Under the pieces are notes generated by a model that saw only the letters and a program-made list of their open reading frames with translations, did no database searches and had not been told where the DNA came from. Of a DNA stretch of 59,386 nt, positions 15,130-24,331 are shown piece by piece; the stretch's first letter is position 1, and each line of letters opens with the position of its first letter. Location of the stretch: positions 278 to 59,663 of the forward strand of contig PKUV01000169.1 in assembly GCA_003131315.1 (NCBI GenBank). Reading direction: 5' to 3'. Source of the stretch: Acidobacteriaceae bacterium. GTDB taxonomy: Bacteria > Acidobacteriota > Terriglobia > Terriglobales > Acidobacteriaceae. The translations under genes and the position numbers were made by a program.

Positions 15130-16868
15130 CAGTAACCTACCGCCTTCCCGTTGTTACGTCCATCGCTGGCGCCGAGACGCTCGCCGGTTTTTGGGTCAAC
15201 CATGATGCACTCGCCATCTCCCCAGAAATGCCGGACGTCCAGCTTGTGTCCTTTGGAACGCAGACCATTCATTGTATCGGGAGAGAGGCGGTCTTCGACG
15301 AGAATCTGATCGGGGAGCCACTGATGATGAAACCTTGGCGCGTTGACGGCTTCCTCGATATCGAGCGAGAAATCCACGATGCCGATGAGGACGTTGGCGA
15401 CGGTGGTGATGATGGTGGGGCCGCCGGGCGAGCCGAGAACCAGAAAGAGCTTGCCGTCTTTGAGTACGATGGTCGGCGTCATGGCGGAGAGCGGGCGCTT
15501 GCCCGGGCCGATGGCGTTGGCGGGGCCCTGGATGAGTCCGTAGACGTTGGGGACGCCTTGTTTGGCGGCGAAGTCGTCCATTTCGTCGTTGAGCAGGAAG
15601 CCCAGGCCTTCGGCGGTGACGCGGGAGCCGAAGGAGTCGTTGAGCGTGGTGGTTACCGCGACGGCGTTGCCTTCGGCATCGACTACGGAATAGTGAGTGG
15701 TGTTCTCAGGCTCGCGAATGGCGGTGGGGCGCGACTGGGCTACGCGCTCGAGTTCATTGAAGATCGACGGGCGTTTCAGGTCCTTGCTCGCGCTGGCGTG
15801 ATTAGGGTCGATGGAGTCGCGCCATGCGGCGGCGTACTTTTTGTCGATGAGCTGCGCGACGGGGACTTTGGCGAAGTCGGGATCGCCCATGAATTCGGCG
15901 CGATCATAGAAGGCGCGACGGAACGCTTCGGCTTCAAAGTGGATGGCGTCGGCGGAGCGGTTGCCGAATTTCGCGAGGTCGAAGCCTTCAAGGATATTGA
16001 GGATTTCGACGAGCGCGACTCCGCCGGAAGATGGCGGCGGAGCGCTGATGATGTCGTATCCGCGATAGGAGCCGCGAATGGGCTCGCGCTCTTTGACTTC
16101 GTAGGCGGCGAGGTCTTCGGCGGTGATCAGGCCTCCGCCTTTGTGGATGGCTGCGGCCAGTTCGCGGGCCATGGCGCCGTGGTAGAAGTCGTCGGGATTC
16201 TTGGCGATACGTTCCAGTGTGTGGGCGAGTTCGGGCTGCTTGAGTAGTTCGCCGGGCTGGTAGTAATTCCCGTCGCGCAGGAAAACGCGTTTGGATTCGG
16301 GAAACTGCGCGAGGTATTCATCCTTTTGCAGATCTTGCGCGTCTTCGAAGGCGAGCGGGAAGCCGTCGCGGGCGAGCTTGACGGCGGGAGCGATCACTTT
16401 TTCGAGCGACAACTTGCCGTATTGTTTTTCCGCGTAAACCAGGCCGGCTACGGAGCCGGGGACGCCGATGGATTTGTATCCGATGATGCTGGAATCTTTG
16501 CTGGACTCTGGGATGACGTTGCCTTGGGCGTCGAGATACATGTTTTCGGTGGCAGCGGCGGGAGCTTTTTCGCGAAAGTCGATGAAGTGAATTTTCCCGT
16601 TGGCGTTGCGGAGAAGAAGGAAGCCGCCGCCGCCGAGATTTCCGGCCTGGGGATGGACGACGGCGAGCGCGAAGCCGGTGGCGACGGCGGCATCAACCGC
16701 ATTGCCTCCGGCGCGCAGCATTTCTACGCCAGCGCGAGAGGCGAGCTCGTGGACGCTGGCGACGATGGCATGCGGGGCGTGCGTGGGGCGCAGAGGCGCA
16801 GCCGCGACGTTGGCAGCGAGTAGCGCACACAGACTGCAGAGGATCAGAAGACTACGTTGAATGCGCAT
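15129..16868 (-). CDS. ggt: gamma-glutamyltransferase (glutathione hydrolase)
   Basis: This 579-residue precursor has a signal peptide (residues 1-23) and should act in the periplasm, cleaving gamma-glutamyl bonds of glutathione and related peptides. It is made as one chain that cuts itself before a Thr; the nucleophile here is Thr391 in NTTHYSVVDAEGNAV. The substrate-binding PPSSGG and GSPGGPTIITTV motifs are present. Length and architecture are normal. The downstream TIM-barrel gene overlaps its stop codon by one base, suggesting a shared pathway, for example amino-acid or sulfur recycling. Confidence 0.93.
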   Translation of the reverse strand: MRIQRSLLILCSLCALLAANVAAAPLRPTHAPHAIVASVHELASRAGVEMLRAGGNAVDAAVATGFALAVVHPQAGNLGGGGFLLLRNANGKIHFIDFREKAPAAATENMYLDAQGNVIPESSKDSSIIGYKSIGVPGSVAGLVYAEKQYGKLSLEKVIAPAVKLARDGFPLAFEDAQDLQKDEYLAQFPESKRVFLRDGNYYQPGELLKQPELAHTLERIAKNPDDFYHGAMARELAAAIHKGGGLITAEDLAAYEVKEREPIRGSYRGYDIISAPPPSSGGVALVEILNILEGFDLAKFGNRSADAIHFEAEAFRRAFYDRAEFMGDPDFAKVPVAQLIDKKYAAAWRDSIDPNHASASKDLKRPSIFNELERVAQSRPTAIREPENTTHYSVVDAEGNAVAVTTTLNDSFGSRVTAEGLGFLLNDEMDDFAAKQGVPNVYGLIQGPANAIGPGKRPLSAMTPTIVLKDGKLFLVLGSPGGPTIITTVANVLIGIVDFSLDIEEAVNAPRFHHQWLPDQILVEDRLSPDTMNGLRSKGHKLDVRHFWGDGECIMVDPKTGERLGASDGRNNGKAVGY

Positions 16869-17000
16869 GGATTGGGGCGGCGAAACTACGAGGCTAGCCC
16901 AGCGGGTTGCGGGGAGTCAAACCGGTTCACCGCCGAGACGCGGAGGACGCCGAGAAAAGCTTTAACCACAGGGGGCACAGAGGGGCACAGGGGAACCCGC

Positions 17001-17375
17001 TTACTTGTTGTCGCGCTTGCTTGGCGTTTTTCTGCGCGTGGCTTTCTTCTTTGGCGCTTTTGCTACGACCAGGTCGTACGACTGGCGAATCAGGGTTTCG
17101 AGTTCCGTGGAGGGCAGGACGTTGGAGTTTTCGAGAAGAATCCATTTATAGCGGCCGACGTACGGGGCTTGGGAGATACCTTCGATTTCGAGGAGTTCGT
17201 GGAATTGTTCCGGAGTGCATTTGAAGGTGATGGGGGTGAGTTTGCCTTGAGAGAGGTCCACGATAGCGAATATCTTGCCGCGCACCTTGAGGCAGAGGTT
17301 TTCGCCCCACTGAAGCTTCTCGGTGGCGTCGGGGAGAGAAAGGCAGAGTTTGCGGATCCAGTCGACGTCGGGCAT
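17001..17375 (-). CDS. MmcQ/YjbR family protein
   Basis: This 124-residue protein fits the MmcQ/YjbR double-wing fold (LSLPDATEKLQWGENLCLKVRGKIFAIVDL, then YKWILLE). These proteins are often called DNA-binding, but their role is poorly known. The last 20 residues are Lys/Arg-rich (KKKATRRKTPSKR), which could help bind nucleic acid. It lies 24 bp downstream of an exported-protein gene on the same strand. Confidence 0.83.
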   Translation of the reverse strand: MPDVDWIRKLCLSLPDATEKLQWGENLCLKVRGKIFAIVDLSQGKLTPITFKCTPEQFHELLEIEGISQAPYVGRYKWILLENSNVLPSTELETLIRQSYDLVVAKAPKKKATRRKTPSKRDNK

Positions 17376-17398
17376 GTGGGTTTGGCCAAGCGATAAAA

Positions 17399-18166
17399 CT
17401 AATTTCCCCAGTCAAATTTGGCTGATGGGGAGCAGTCGGTGCCTACGGCTCTAATGCTTGTGGTGCCTTTGTTGTGCCCAGTAACGAACGGCATGAGAGC
17501 AAACTGTAGGTTTCCGTCGCCATCGGTCTTCGTCTTCACCGTGTGCTTTTCATCATAGGATTGACCATCGAAAGCCACCTCCGTGTTGGCCGGAAATCCG
17601 TTTCCGGTGAAATAGGCCAATTCGAATCGCGGCATTAGACGTTCGACGCTCAAGGTGCAGCCCTTGTCTTTGGCCAAGATTGGGTCGGGCACAATCACAA
17701 TCGCTACCCTGGAGTCGTCAGCTACCAATGCGAGGCGATACGGTTCGCCCTTGGCAGCGTTAAGGTCAAAATCGACAGGGTCATCTTTCCTCGAAGAATC
17801 ACCGCACTGCTCCGGCGTTCTTCCAGCGCACATCACGACCCCGCCTTTCCCGAGGCTGACACCTTGCATGATCGGGGATGGTTTTGTTTGTCCAACCGGC
17901 CAGCTCATAACTGTGTAGAGTTTGTCGGCCGGTAATCCTGAAACATACAGGTAGTACTTCACCGCCGGTCCGTGCCGTTCCACTTCTTTCGCTCGAACGG
18001 AAGCGCCGGGACTGGATAGCTTCGTCTTCCAAGCGACATGTCCCTTCACAAGAGCTTGGCTCATCTCAGCAGCGCGTGCTTCCACATCGGTTTGGCCATA
18101 GGCGAAAGTTGTGGAGCACAAGAGCACGAGTGCTATGTTTGCAGCCGCGGGGAGGGATGTTTTCAT
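17399..18166 (-). CDS. exported protein of unknown function
   Basis: This 255-residue protein has a signal peptide (residues 1-24, ending FAYGQ). The mature part is beta-rich and has four cysteines (CAGRTPEQCGD, GCTLS and GTDCSP), suggesting disulfides in the periplasm. The N-terminal half carries KYYLYVSGLPADKLYTV and the C-terminal half looks like a domain with FTGNGFPANTEVAFDGQSY. I do not recognise the family. Confidence 0.7.
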   Translation of the reverse strand: MKTSLPAAANIALVLLCSTTFAYGQTDVEARAAEMSQALVKGHVAWKTKLSSPGASVRAKEVERHGPAVKYYLYVSGLPADKLYTVMSWPVGQTKPSPIMQGVSLGKGGVVMCAGRTPEQCGDSSRKDDPVDFDLNAAKGEPYRLALVADDSRVAIVIVPDPILAKDKGCTLSVERLMPRFELAYFTGNGFPANTEVAFDGQSYDEKHTVKTKTDGDGNLQFALMPFVTGHNKGTTSIRAVGTDCSPSAKFDWGN

Positions 18167-18367
18167 CAGAGCTTCCTTCTTAACTTCGACTGTGTAACTT
18201 GAGTTACTGGTCCGCCAAACATTCTGCCACCAATCTTCAAGTAAAGGGGCAGTTTTCTTGGCTGCTACGGCCAGAATTCTTCAGCGCTGCTCTCGAACGG
18301 AATCTTCGGAGTCATAAACGGACAAGCAAAAGGCAAGCGGACCCACCCGCGCTCCACCGAAAAACAA

Positions 18368-18393
18368 GTGCACGCGGGCAAGAGTGCCCGCGC
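18368..18393. repeat. CGCGGGC/GCCCGCG palindrome
   Basis: This is an intergenic hairpin, CGCGGGCAAGAGTGCCCGCG followed by CCACAC, upstream of the exported-protein gene and beside the HtrA stop. It is the same type as the one found in frame in ddl (6132-6149). Confidence 0.55.
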
Positions 18394-18401
18394 CACACAA
18401 A

Positions 18402-19541
18402 CTACACTTGGTCTCTAGCCTCGCCCAGCACCACCGCTACTTCCAGCTGTTTCTTCCCCCGGAAGATGGTTACCTTCACGGTGTCCCCCGCGCGGTGCTT
18501 GTTCATGATCTGGGCGAGGGTCTGCTGGCTTTCGATTTTTTCTCCGTCGATGGCGACGATGAGATCTCCACCGATCATGATGGGAATATTGCCGAGGTAG
18601 GCTCGATCGGAGCCGCCGCGCAATCCGGCGCGATCGGCGGAGCCTCCGGGAACGGCCTGCACGATGAGGAGCCCGTAGTCGGCGGCCAGGCCCAGTTCGC
18701 TGGCGACTTCGGGATCGATGGGGATGGTGCGAACGCTGAGCGCGGGACGGCGCACGCGTCCGAGCGTGACCAGATCGTTGAGCACGGCCTTGGCGGTGTT
18801 GATGGGGATGGCGAAGCCGATGCCGGCGCTCTGTCCCACGCTGGAAGCGATCATGGTGTTGATGCCGATGACTTCGCCGTGCCAGTTAAGCAGCGGGCCG
18901 CCGGAGTTGCCGGGGTTGATGGCGGCGTCGGTCTGGATGGCTTCTTCGATGACCATGCCGTCGGGCTCCTGCACCTGGCGGATGGAACTGACGATGCCAC
19001 GCGTGAGCGTTCCGGCTAGGCCGAAGGGATTGCCGATCGCGTAGACTTTCTGGCCGACTTGCAGATTGGTCGAGTCGCCGAGGGTCATTGGCTGCAGGTC
19101 GGGAGCTTTGATCTGGACAATGGCCAAGTCATGGGACTTGTCGGTGCCGACTATGGTGGCGCGATATTTCTTGCGGTTGTGGAGCGTGACTTCGACCTGG
19201 CGCGCATCGGCGATGACGTGATAGTTGGTGAGGATGTGTCCTTCTTTGTCGATGACGAAACCGGAGCCCTGGCCTTCCTGCGGGACCAGGCCGTAGAAGA
19301 AGTCGAAGGTCATGACGCGCGAGGTGATGTTGACGACGGCTCCGATGTTTTTGCGGTAGACGCTGATGTTGTTCTGCTCTTCGGCGTCGAACGCTTCGCT
19401 GCCGGCGGCTTCGGTGATTTCAACGTGCTGCGGACGGCTGATCCAGTTGGCGGGATGGAGACGTCCGTTGCGGTAGGTGGTGAAGTAAAAGAAGGTGGAC
19501 GCCAGAACAATTGCGAAAACAAAAGGACGCAAGAATCTCAT
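18402..19541 (-). CDS. HtrA/DegP-type PDZ serine protease
   Basis: This 379-residue membrane-anchored protease has one N-terminal helix (residues 5-21) and would face the periplasm, degrading or guarding misfolded envelope proteins. The triad is visible: His108 in LTNYHVIADA, Asp138 in SHDLAIVQI and Ser213 in GNSGGPL. A single PDZ domain covers about residues 285-375. One PDZ and an uncleaved anchor make it DegS-like in layout. A family B repeat element separates it from the hydantoinase gene. Confidence 0.92.
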   Translation of the reverse strand: MRFLRPFVFAIVLASTFFYFTTYRNGRLHPANWISRPQHVEITEAAGSEAFDAEEQNNISVYRKNIGAVVNITSRVMTFDFFYGLVPQEGQGSGFVIDKEGHILTNYHVIADARQVEVTLHNRKKYRATIVGTDKSHDLAIVQIKAPDLQPMTLGDSTNLQVGQKVYAIGNPFGLAGTLTRGIVSSIRQVQEPDGMVIEEAIQTDAAINPGNSGGPLLNWHGEVIGINTMIASSVGQSAGIGFAIPINTAKAVLNDLVTLGRVRRPALSVRTIPIDPEVASELGLAADYGLLIVQAVPGGSADRAGLRGGSDRAYLGNIPIMIGGDLIVAIDGEKIESQQTLAQIMNKHRAGDTVKVTIFRGKKQLEVAVVLGEARDQV

Positions 19542-19594
19542 CGTCGATGCTCCCAGAAAGTGATGCAGTTTGAATTCTAGCGAAAAAGGCCTTT

Positions 19595-19759
19595 TACCGC
19601 AGAGGACGCGGAGTGCGCGGAGAAAAGATACTCAAAAATCTCTTCGAGACTCGGCGGTTTAGGGATACTCCAGCTTAAGCCCTTTCACCACAGGGGGCAC
19701 AGGGGAACACAGGGGGAACAGTTACAAAAAACTCTGCGCGCTCAGCGTTCTCTGCGGTT
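19595..19759. repeat. 165-bp element with CCGCAGAG terminal inverted repeats (family B)
   Basis: This is the second full copy of the element at 14133-14301, with the same block order: ACCGCAGAGGACGCGGAG, GAGACTCGGCGGTTTAGGG, CACCACAGGGGGCACAGG and finally TCTGCGGTT. It ends at the last base of the hydantoinase B stop codon. Confidence 0.8.
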
Positions 19760-21438
19760 CAGGTTGGATTTGATCTGCCCCAGCCACCGCCGCCTGGGGA
19801 TTCTATGCGGACTCTTTCTCCTGAACGCAGGCGGACGCTGGTCTTGCCGGGGAGTTCTTCCGCAGAACCGTCACGCCGGATGATCAGGGTGCGGCCGGGA
19901 GCGCCGTCGGCTCCGCCGGCCAGGCCGTAGGGTCCGCGGGAACGGCGGTCGGCGAGCAGAGTGACCTGGGCGTCGGTTAAGACTTCGATTTCGCGGACGA
20001 TTCCGTCGCCACCGGTGTGGAGGCCTGCACCTCCACTTTTGGAGCGAAGAGAATACTGCCGGAGGCGAATCGGGTAGGCATATTCGAGGGCCTCGGCGGG
20101 GGTGTTGAGGGAGTTGGTCATGTGAGTGTGGACGCCGGAGACTCCGTCTTTGGTAGAGCGCGCGCCCATGCCACCGGCGATGGTTTCGTAATAGGCAAAG
20201 GGCTCGCCGGAGCGAGGATCGATGCCGCCGATGGTGAGGTTGTTCATGGTGCCGGAGGCGGCGGCGGGGATGCGGTCGGGAATCGCCTGCGCCAGCGCTT
20301 TCAGAAGTACGTCGACAATGCGCTGCGAAGTCTCAACGTTGCCGCCAGCGACGGCGGCGGGAGGCTTGGCGTTGACCACGGTCCCCGATGGAGCGATGAC
20401 ACGGATGGGGCGCAGCAGGCCGGAGGTGGCCGGCACGTCTTCGCGCAGCAGGCAGCGGAAGACGTAGAAGCAGGCTGAGTAGGTGATCGCCTCGACCGCG
20501 TTGATTGCGCCCTGGACTTGCGGGTCGCTGCCGGTGAAGTCGATGGTGACGTTGGCGGGAGAGTGCTTGCGACGAGACGCGGCAAGCCGCGTCTCTACGG
20601 CGGATCTCTTGGCGGCTGAAGGCTTGACTTGGATGGTCACGGCGATGCGCACGGGTCTGTCTTCGACGCCATCGTCATCGAGGAAGTCCTCGGCGTGGTA
20701 GCGGCCGGGCGGAATGGTTCGCAGGAAGGCTCGCATCATCTCTTCAGAATAGACGAGCAGATCGGCGGCGGCCTTCTTGGCGCGGGCGATTCCATAGCGG
20801 GCGCAGGTTTCGCGGAGACGCTGCGCTCCGGTCTGGCAGGCGGCAATCTGAGCGCCGAGGTCGCCTTCGCGTTCTTCGGGCGTGCGCACGTTATTGAGCA
20901 GGAGGGCCAACACATCGGCGACGATGTTTCCGCCGCGCATGATTTTGACGGGCGGGATGCGGAGGCCTTCCTGGTAGATTTCGCGGCACGGACCCATGGA
21001 GCCGGGATAAGTTCCGCCGACATCGGCGTGATGAGCGCGGGAAGCGACGTAGAAGTCGGGTGTCGTGTGGCGGCGGGGCAAAGCCCCGTCCCCACACTCG
21101 ACTTTGCCCGGTTGGGAAAGGTACACCGGCATGACCAGTGTGATATCGGGAAGGTGCGTGCCGCCGCGGAAGGGGTCGTTGAGCATGACGACGTCGCCGG
21201 GTTCGAGAGCGCACTGTTCCACAGCCGCGGCGACGGACATCGGCATGGAGCCCAAATGCACCGGCATGTGATCGCCCATGGCGATGACCTGGCCTTCGGA
21301 ATCGAAGACGGCGCAGGAGTAGTCGCGGCGCTCTTTGATATTGGGGGAGAAAGAAGTGCGGCACAGTGCGGCTCCCATTTCTTCGGCGATGGAGTGGTAG
21401 AGGTTCTTGAAGACCTCGAGTTCGACAGGATCACGCAT
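19759..21438 (-). CDS. hydantoinase B / oxoprolinase beta-type subunit
   Basis: This 559-residue protein matches the HyuB family, subunit of ATP-dependent N-methylhydantoinases and 5-oxoprolinase-like enzymes. Typical segments are DPVELEVFKNLYHSIAEEMG at the start, VMLNDPFRGGTHLPDIT, RAHHADVGG, and the C-terminal GGAPGRTLI-like stretch. I start at the ATG before RDPVEL; an upstream extension is repeat-like and implausible. No HyuA partner is adjacent. Two palindromic repeats lie in frame: one at 20574-20595 encodes AVETRLAASRRKH, and one at 21073-21087 encodes part of VECGDGALPRRHTT. Both sit in loops of the family alignment as I recall it. Confidence 0.88.
   Translation of the reverse strand: MRDPVELEVFKNLYHSIAEEMGAALCRTSFSPNIKERRDYSCAVFDSEGQVIAMGDHMPVHLGSMPMSVAAAVEQCALEPGDVVMLNDPFRGGTHLPDITLVMPVYLSQPGKVECGDGALPRRHTTPDFYVASRAHHADVGGTYPGSMGPCREIYQEGLRIPPVKIMRGGNIVADVLALLLNNVRTPEEREGDLGAQIAACQTGAQRLRETCARYGIARAKKAAADLLVYSEEMMRAFLRTIPPGRYHAEDFLDDDGVEDRPVRIAVTIQVKPSAAKRSAVETRLAASRRKHSPANVTIDFTGSDPQVQGAINAVEAITYSACFYVFRCLLREDVPATSGLLRPIRVIAPSGTVVNAKPPAAVAGGNVETSQRIVDVLLKALAQAIPDRIPAAASGTMNNLTIGGIDPRSGEPFAYYETIAGGMGARSTKDGVSGVHTHMTNSLNTPAEALEYAYPIRLRQYSLRSKSGGAGLHTGGDGIVREIEVLTDAQVTLLADRRSRGPYGLAGGADGAPGRTLIIRRDGSAEELPGKTSVRLRSGERVRIESPGGGGWGRSNPT
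20574..20595. repeat. GAGACGCGGC palindrome in coding sequence
   Basis: A near-perfect GAGACGCGGCAAGCCGCGTCTC hairpin lies in frame inside the hydantoinase B gene and adds about a dozen residues between two family-conserved segments. Confidence 0.6.
21073..21087. repeat. GGGGCAAAGCCCC palindrome in coding sequence
   Basis: A CGGGGCAAAGCCCCG hairpin flanked by GTGTGG and CCACAC lies in frame inside the hydantoinase B gene. The same element type is intergenic at 35323-35398 after kdpC. Confidence 0.6.
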
Positions 21439-21441
21439 AAA

Positions 21442-21551
21442 ATTTTGCAATTTGGCAATTTTGTAATTTGGTAATTTGCAACCGAGACTGCGGCCAATGC
21501 TTATGCTCTGCCTCAAATTACCAAATTACAGATTACACAATTACCAAATCC
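21442..21551. repeat. AATTTGGTAATTTG inverted repeat in a divergent promoter region
   Basis: AT-rich units reading AATTTGGCAATTTTGTAATT and their approximate complement (AAATTACCAAATTACAGATT) lie on either side of about 21500, between the divergent hydantoinase B and SppA genes. They could hold promoters or be another decayed intergenic repeat. Confidence 0.5.
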
Positions 21552-21575
21552 TCGCGGTGCTACACTGCTTTGGTT

Positions 21576-22484
21576 ATGGCGGAAGGGCGTTCGCGGATCT
21601 GGCTATGGTTTCTGGTGGGCGGCGGGCTGTTTGCGCTGTTCGTGGTGGCCGTGTTTACGCTGGTGTATCTGAGTTTTGGCGGCCGGGATGAAGAATCGTT
21701 TTCCGGCTTCGGCTCCAAGATTGCGGTGGTTGAGCTCGATGGCGTAATTTTCTCGCCCAAGCAGGTCGTCCCACAGCTTAAGAAGTTTGCCGACGACGAT
21801 TCCGTCAAGGCCATCATCATTCATGTGAATTCGCCCGGAGGCGGCGTGGCCGCGTCGGAGGAGATCTATCGCGAGGTGAAGCGTATTCGGGACGAAAAAA
21901 AGAAACGGATTGTGGCTTCGATTGAGACGGTGGGCGCGAGTGGGGCGTATTACGTGGCGTCGGCGACCAACAAGATTTATGCGGACAAGGGCAGCGTGGT
22001 GGGATCGATCGGCGTGATTGCCGAGTGGGTGAACTACGGGGAGCTTCTGCACTGGGCGAAGCTGAACGCGATCACGATGAAGGCGGGAGAATTCAAAGAC
22101 ACGGGCAGTCCGACGCGCGAAATGACGCCTGCGGAACGCGAATACATGCAGGGCTTGATTGACAACATGCATACGCAGTTCATCCAGGCGGTGGCCGCCG
22201 GGAGGCATGCGAAGGAAGAAGACATCCGCGCAATCGCGAACGGGAAAGTCTGGACCGGCGAGCAGGCATATTCGCTGAAACTGGTGGATCAGATCGCAGA
22301 TTTCGAAGGCGCGGTGAAGGATACGGCTCGGGCGGTGAATATCTCGGGCGAACCGACACTGGTCTGGCCGCCGAAACAGAGGCGGTCAGGGTTGGATCTG
22401 CTGTTTGGCGATGTTTCCGATTATTTGCCCACACGGGAGAAGCTATTGGAGCAGCAGGTAGGCTTTTACTACCTGTGGAAATAG
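21576..22484 (+). CDS. sppA: signal peptide peptidase SppA
   Basis: This 302-residue membrane protease degrades leftover signal peptides. One N-terminal helix spans about residues 8-30. The S49 Ser/Lys dyad is visible as Ser122 in VGASGAYYVAS and Lys174 in AGEFKDTGSPTREM. The length fits the short single-domain SppA form. I use the ATG before AEGRSR; upstream in-frame sequence is repeat-derived. Confidence 0.92.
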   Translation: MAEGRSRIWLWFLVGGGLFALFVVAVFTLVYLSFGGRDEESFSGFGSKIAVVELDGVIFSPKQVVPQLKKFADDDSVKAIIIHVNSPGGGVAASEEIYREVKRIRDEKKKRIVASIETVGASGAYYVASATNKIYADKGSVVGSIGVIAEWVNYGELLHWAKLNAITMKAGEFKDTGSPTREMTPAEREYMQGLIDNMHTQFIQAVAAGRHAKEEDIRAIANGKVWTGEQAYSLKLVDQIADFEGAVKDTARAVNISGEPTLVWPPKQRRSGLDLLFGDVSDYLPTREKLLEQQVGFYYLWK

Positions 22485-22613
22485 GTGCCCGCTTCTCCAC
22501 TTGCACAGAACCCCTTAAATTTGAGAAGGTTATAGGCAGCAGCGGGGGCGGCAAAGCCCTCGGGCACACGGATCCCTACAAGGGAACTGGCCCCAAAGGG
22601 AGCAAAGAAGCTT

Positions 22614-22946
22614 ATGACGAAGGCTGACCTGATCGAAGAAGTTTCCCGGCTGGCGGAGCTCACCCGCAAAGACAGCGAAGTGATTGTGGACACGATCTTT
22701 GACAGCGTGGTGCGCTCGCTGCGAGTAGGCGACAAAATCGAAATACGCGGGTTTGGGAGCTTCCGCACGCGCCAGCGCAAGCCGCGCGTGGGCCGGAACC
22801 CGAAAACGGGCGACCGGGTGGAAGTTCCGGCAAAGAAGATCCCGTTCTTCAAGCCCAGCAAGGAATTGAAAGATCTGGTGAACAACAGTGCGACAGCGGA
22901 AGTTGTTCCGGCAGCGCCGCCGCCCGCGCCAACCAGCACGCACTAG
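22614..22946 (+). CDS. HU/IHF-family DNA-binding protein
   Basis: This 110-residue nucleoid protein binds and bends DNA as a dimer. The pattern MTKADLIEEVSRLAELTRKD and the DNA-binding beta arm RKPRVGRNPKTGDRVEVPAKK with the intercalating RNPKTG tip are diagnostic. It carries a 15-residue Pro/Ala tail not found in HU proper. The family A repeat begins 4 bp after the stop codon and may serve as its terminator. Confidence 0.93.
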   Translation: MTKADLIEEVSRLAELTRKDSEVIVDTIFDSVVRSLRVGDKIEIRGFGSFRTRQRKPRVGRNPKTGDRVEVPAKKIPFFKPSKELKDLVNNSATAEVVPAAPPPAPTSTH

Positions 22947-22949
22947 ATG

Positions 22950-23079
22950 GGCTGCGGAAGAAGTCAATTTTTCGCCGCGCAGCCCCTAAAGGGGCCATCG
23001 ATAACAGGCGGCTTTCGGCATCGCTGAAGCGATGCCCTGATACGAAACCACACTTCTTCACCAGACTTCTTCCGCAGCC
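22950..23079. repeat. 130-bp family A element (variant) with outer inverted repeats
   Basis: The outer arms GGCTGCGGAAGAAGT and ACTTCTTCCGCAGCC (15 bp, perfect) enclose CAGCCCCTAAAGGGGC and the right-end block CGGCATCGCTGAAGCGATGCC plus CTGATACGAA. It starts directly after the HU stop codon. Confidence 0.8.
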
Positions 23080-23115
23080 TGTGAGGTCGCGCCCTTCGCA
23101 AAACCTGCGTTTCCC

Positions 23116-23190
23116 AGTTCACAAATACAGAGCTCACACAATACAAAGCTCACGACTACAAAGTTCACGAATACAGTTCACGAACACACG
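23116..23190. repeat. degenerate AGTTCACGAATAC tandem repeat
   Basis: About five units of 14-17 bp, such as AAGTTCACGAATAC and AAGCTCACGACTACA, lie between the family A element and the binding-protein gene. No function is evident. Confidence 0.55.
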
Positions 23191-23216
23191 CAAGACTCGG
23201 GTTCCAGCAATTCCGG

Positions 23217-24137
23217 TTAGCGGGATGCGGCACGCGCGCGCGCCGACTGTGCGAGGACTTCGACGGTGGGGAAGGATTTGGCGGTCGTGAATGTGCGCTC
23301 CGGCGGCAGCGCGCTGGTGGCAATCGATTTCACCATCATCTCAATCGCCAGATCTGCATTCGGCGGAACGAAAATTGTGGCGGTCAGCAGATTGCGGCGC
23401 ACCCACTCTTGCCCAGTCTTGGGAAGTCCATCGCAACCGAGAAACGGCATCTTCTGCCAGTGCTCAAGCAGTTCGCGGCATTCTTCGAAGGCTTTGCGGG
23501 CTCCCATGGCCATGGAATCGTCCTGCGCGCAGACGGCTTCAATCTGTGCCTGGCGCGAGGTGGAAAGACGAAGAAACGAGCTGACCGTTTTGTAGGCGCT
23601 GGCTTCGGTCCAATGGGCCTTCAGGACGCGAAGTTGCACGCCGTCGGACTTGGTTTCGAGCAACCCGGTGTAGCGTTGTTTGGCGGCCGAACTCTCAGAG
23701 GGACCTTGAATGTAGAGAACGATTCCGCCACCGGGCAGCAGGGCGCCGAGCTGCTGTCCCTGGATCCGGCCAATCTCTTCGTGGTTCGAGGTGATGGCAA
23801 ATGCGGGCACATGGGAAAGGCGGCGGAGTTCGGCAATGTAGTCGGCGTCGCGATTCAGCAGCACCACTCCAATTCCAGCGTTGGCGGCGGCGCGGGCAAC
23901 CTGAGGATGCGCGGTGGACCCCGCCGGTTCGAAGATGATGGCGTCGGGCCGCGGAGCGGTAGTGGACTGGATGCTGGACAGCAGTTGCTGACTCTGCACG
24001 ATGCCGTCGTTGCGAGCATAGACGATCTCGAGGTCAACGCCCAGTTTGCGGGCTGCCTGCTGGGCAGTGGAGGTCTGCTCAATCTGGTAATCGTTGTCGT
24101 CGTTGGTCAGCGAGAGCAGAAAGCGCAGCTTTTTCAT
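23217..24137 (-). CDS. sugar-binding-protein-like protein without signal peptide
   Basis: This 306-residue protein has the periplasmic-binding-protein fold of ribose/galactose type (FLLSLTNDDNDYQIEQ at the start, PDAIIFEPAGS, GIGVVLLNRDAD, VCAQDDSMAMGARKA and FLGCDGLPKTGQEWV). Such proteins usually bind sugars outside the membrane. Here the binding fold begins at residue 5 after MKKL, so no export signal is present, and no transporter genes are nearby. It may be a cytoplasmic sensor or bind a ligand inside the cell. An ATG 27 bp upstream is possible but adds no signal peptide. Confidence 0.8.
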   Translation of the reverse strand: MKKLRFLLSLTNDDNDYQIEQTSTAQQAARKLGVDLEIVYARNDGIVQSQQLLSSIQSTTAPRPDAIIFEPAGSTAHPQVARAAANAGIGVVLLNRDADYIAELRRLSHVPAFAITSNHEEIGRIQGQQLGALLPGGGIVLYIQGPSESSAAKQRYTGLLETKSDGVQLRVLKAHWTEASAYKTVSSFLRLSTSRQAQIEAVCAQDDSMAMGARKAFEECRELLEHWQKMPFLGCDGLPKTGQEWVRRNLLTATIFVPPNADLAIEMMVKSIATSALPPERTFTTAKSFPTVEVLAQSARARAASR

Positions 24138-24331
24138 ACCGGTGAATGCTTCTGGCGCAATCATACCCTGATGCTGCCGTGGGCGATGACACTGTCGTGG
24201 ATGACGCATGACGGTGGTAACCAGCTTTGCGTGCGTCTGCCAGCCTTCGCGGGCAGAGCCCGCCCTGAGCGAAGTCGAAGGGAGTGCCCGCGCTACAGCT
24301 TTGCGGTGAATGTGTAAGATATGGGAAGCGG

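Noticed and set aside
15228-16247. A long plus-strand frame opposite gamma-glutamyltransferase
   Set aside because: Antisense shadow; the minus-strand product has all catalytic motifs.
22487-22613. Possible riboswitch before the HU gene
   Set aside because: Some GC-rich pairing is possible, but no known aptamer core could be matched.
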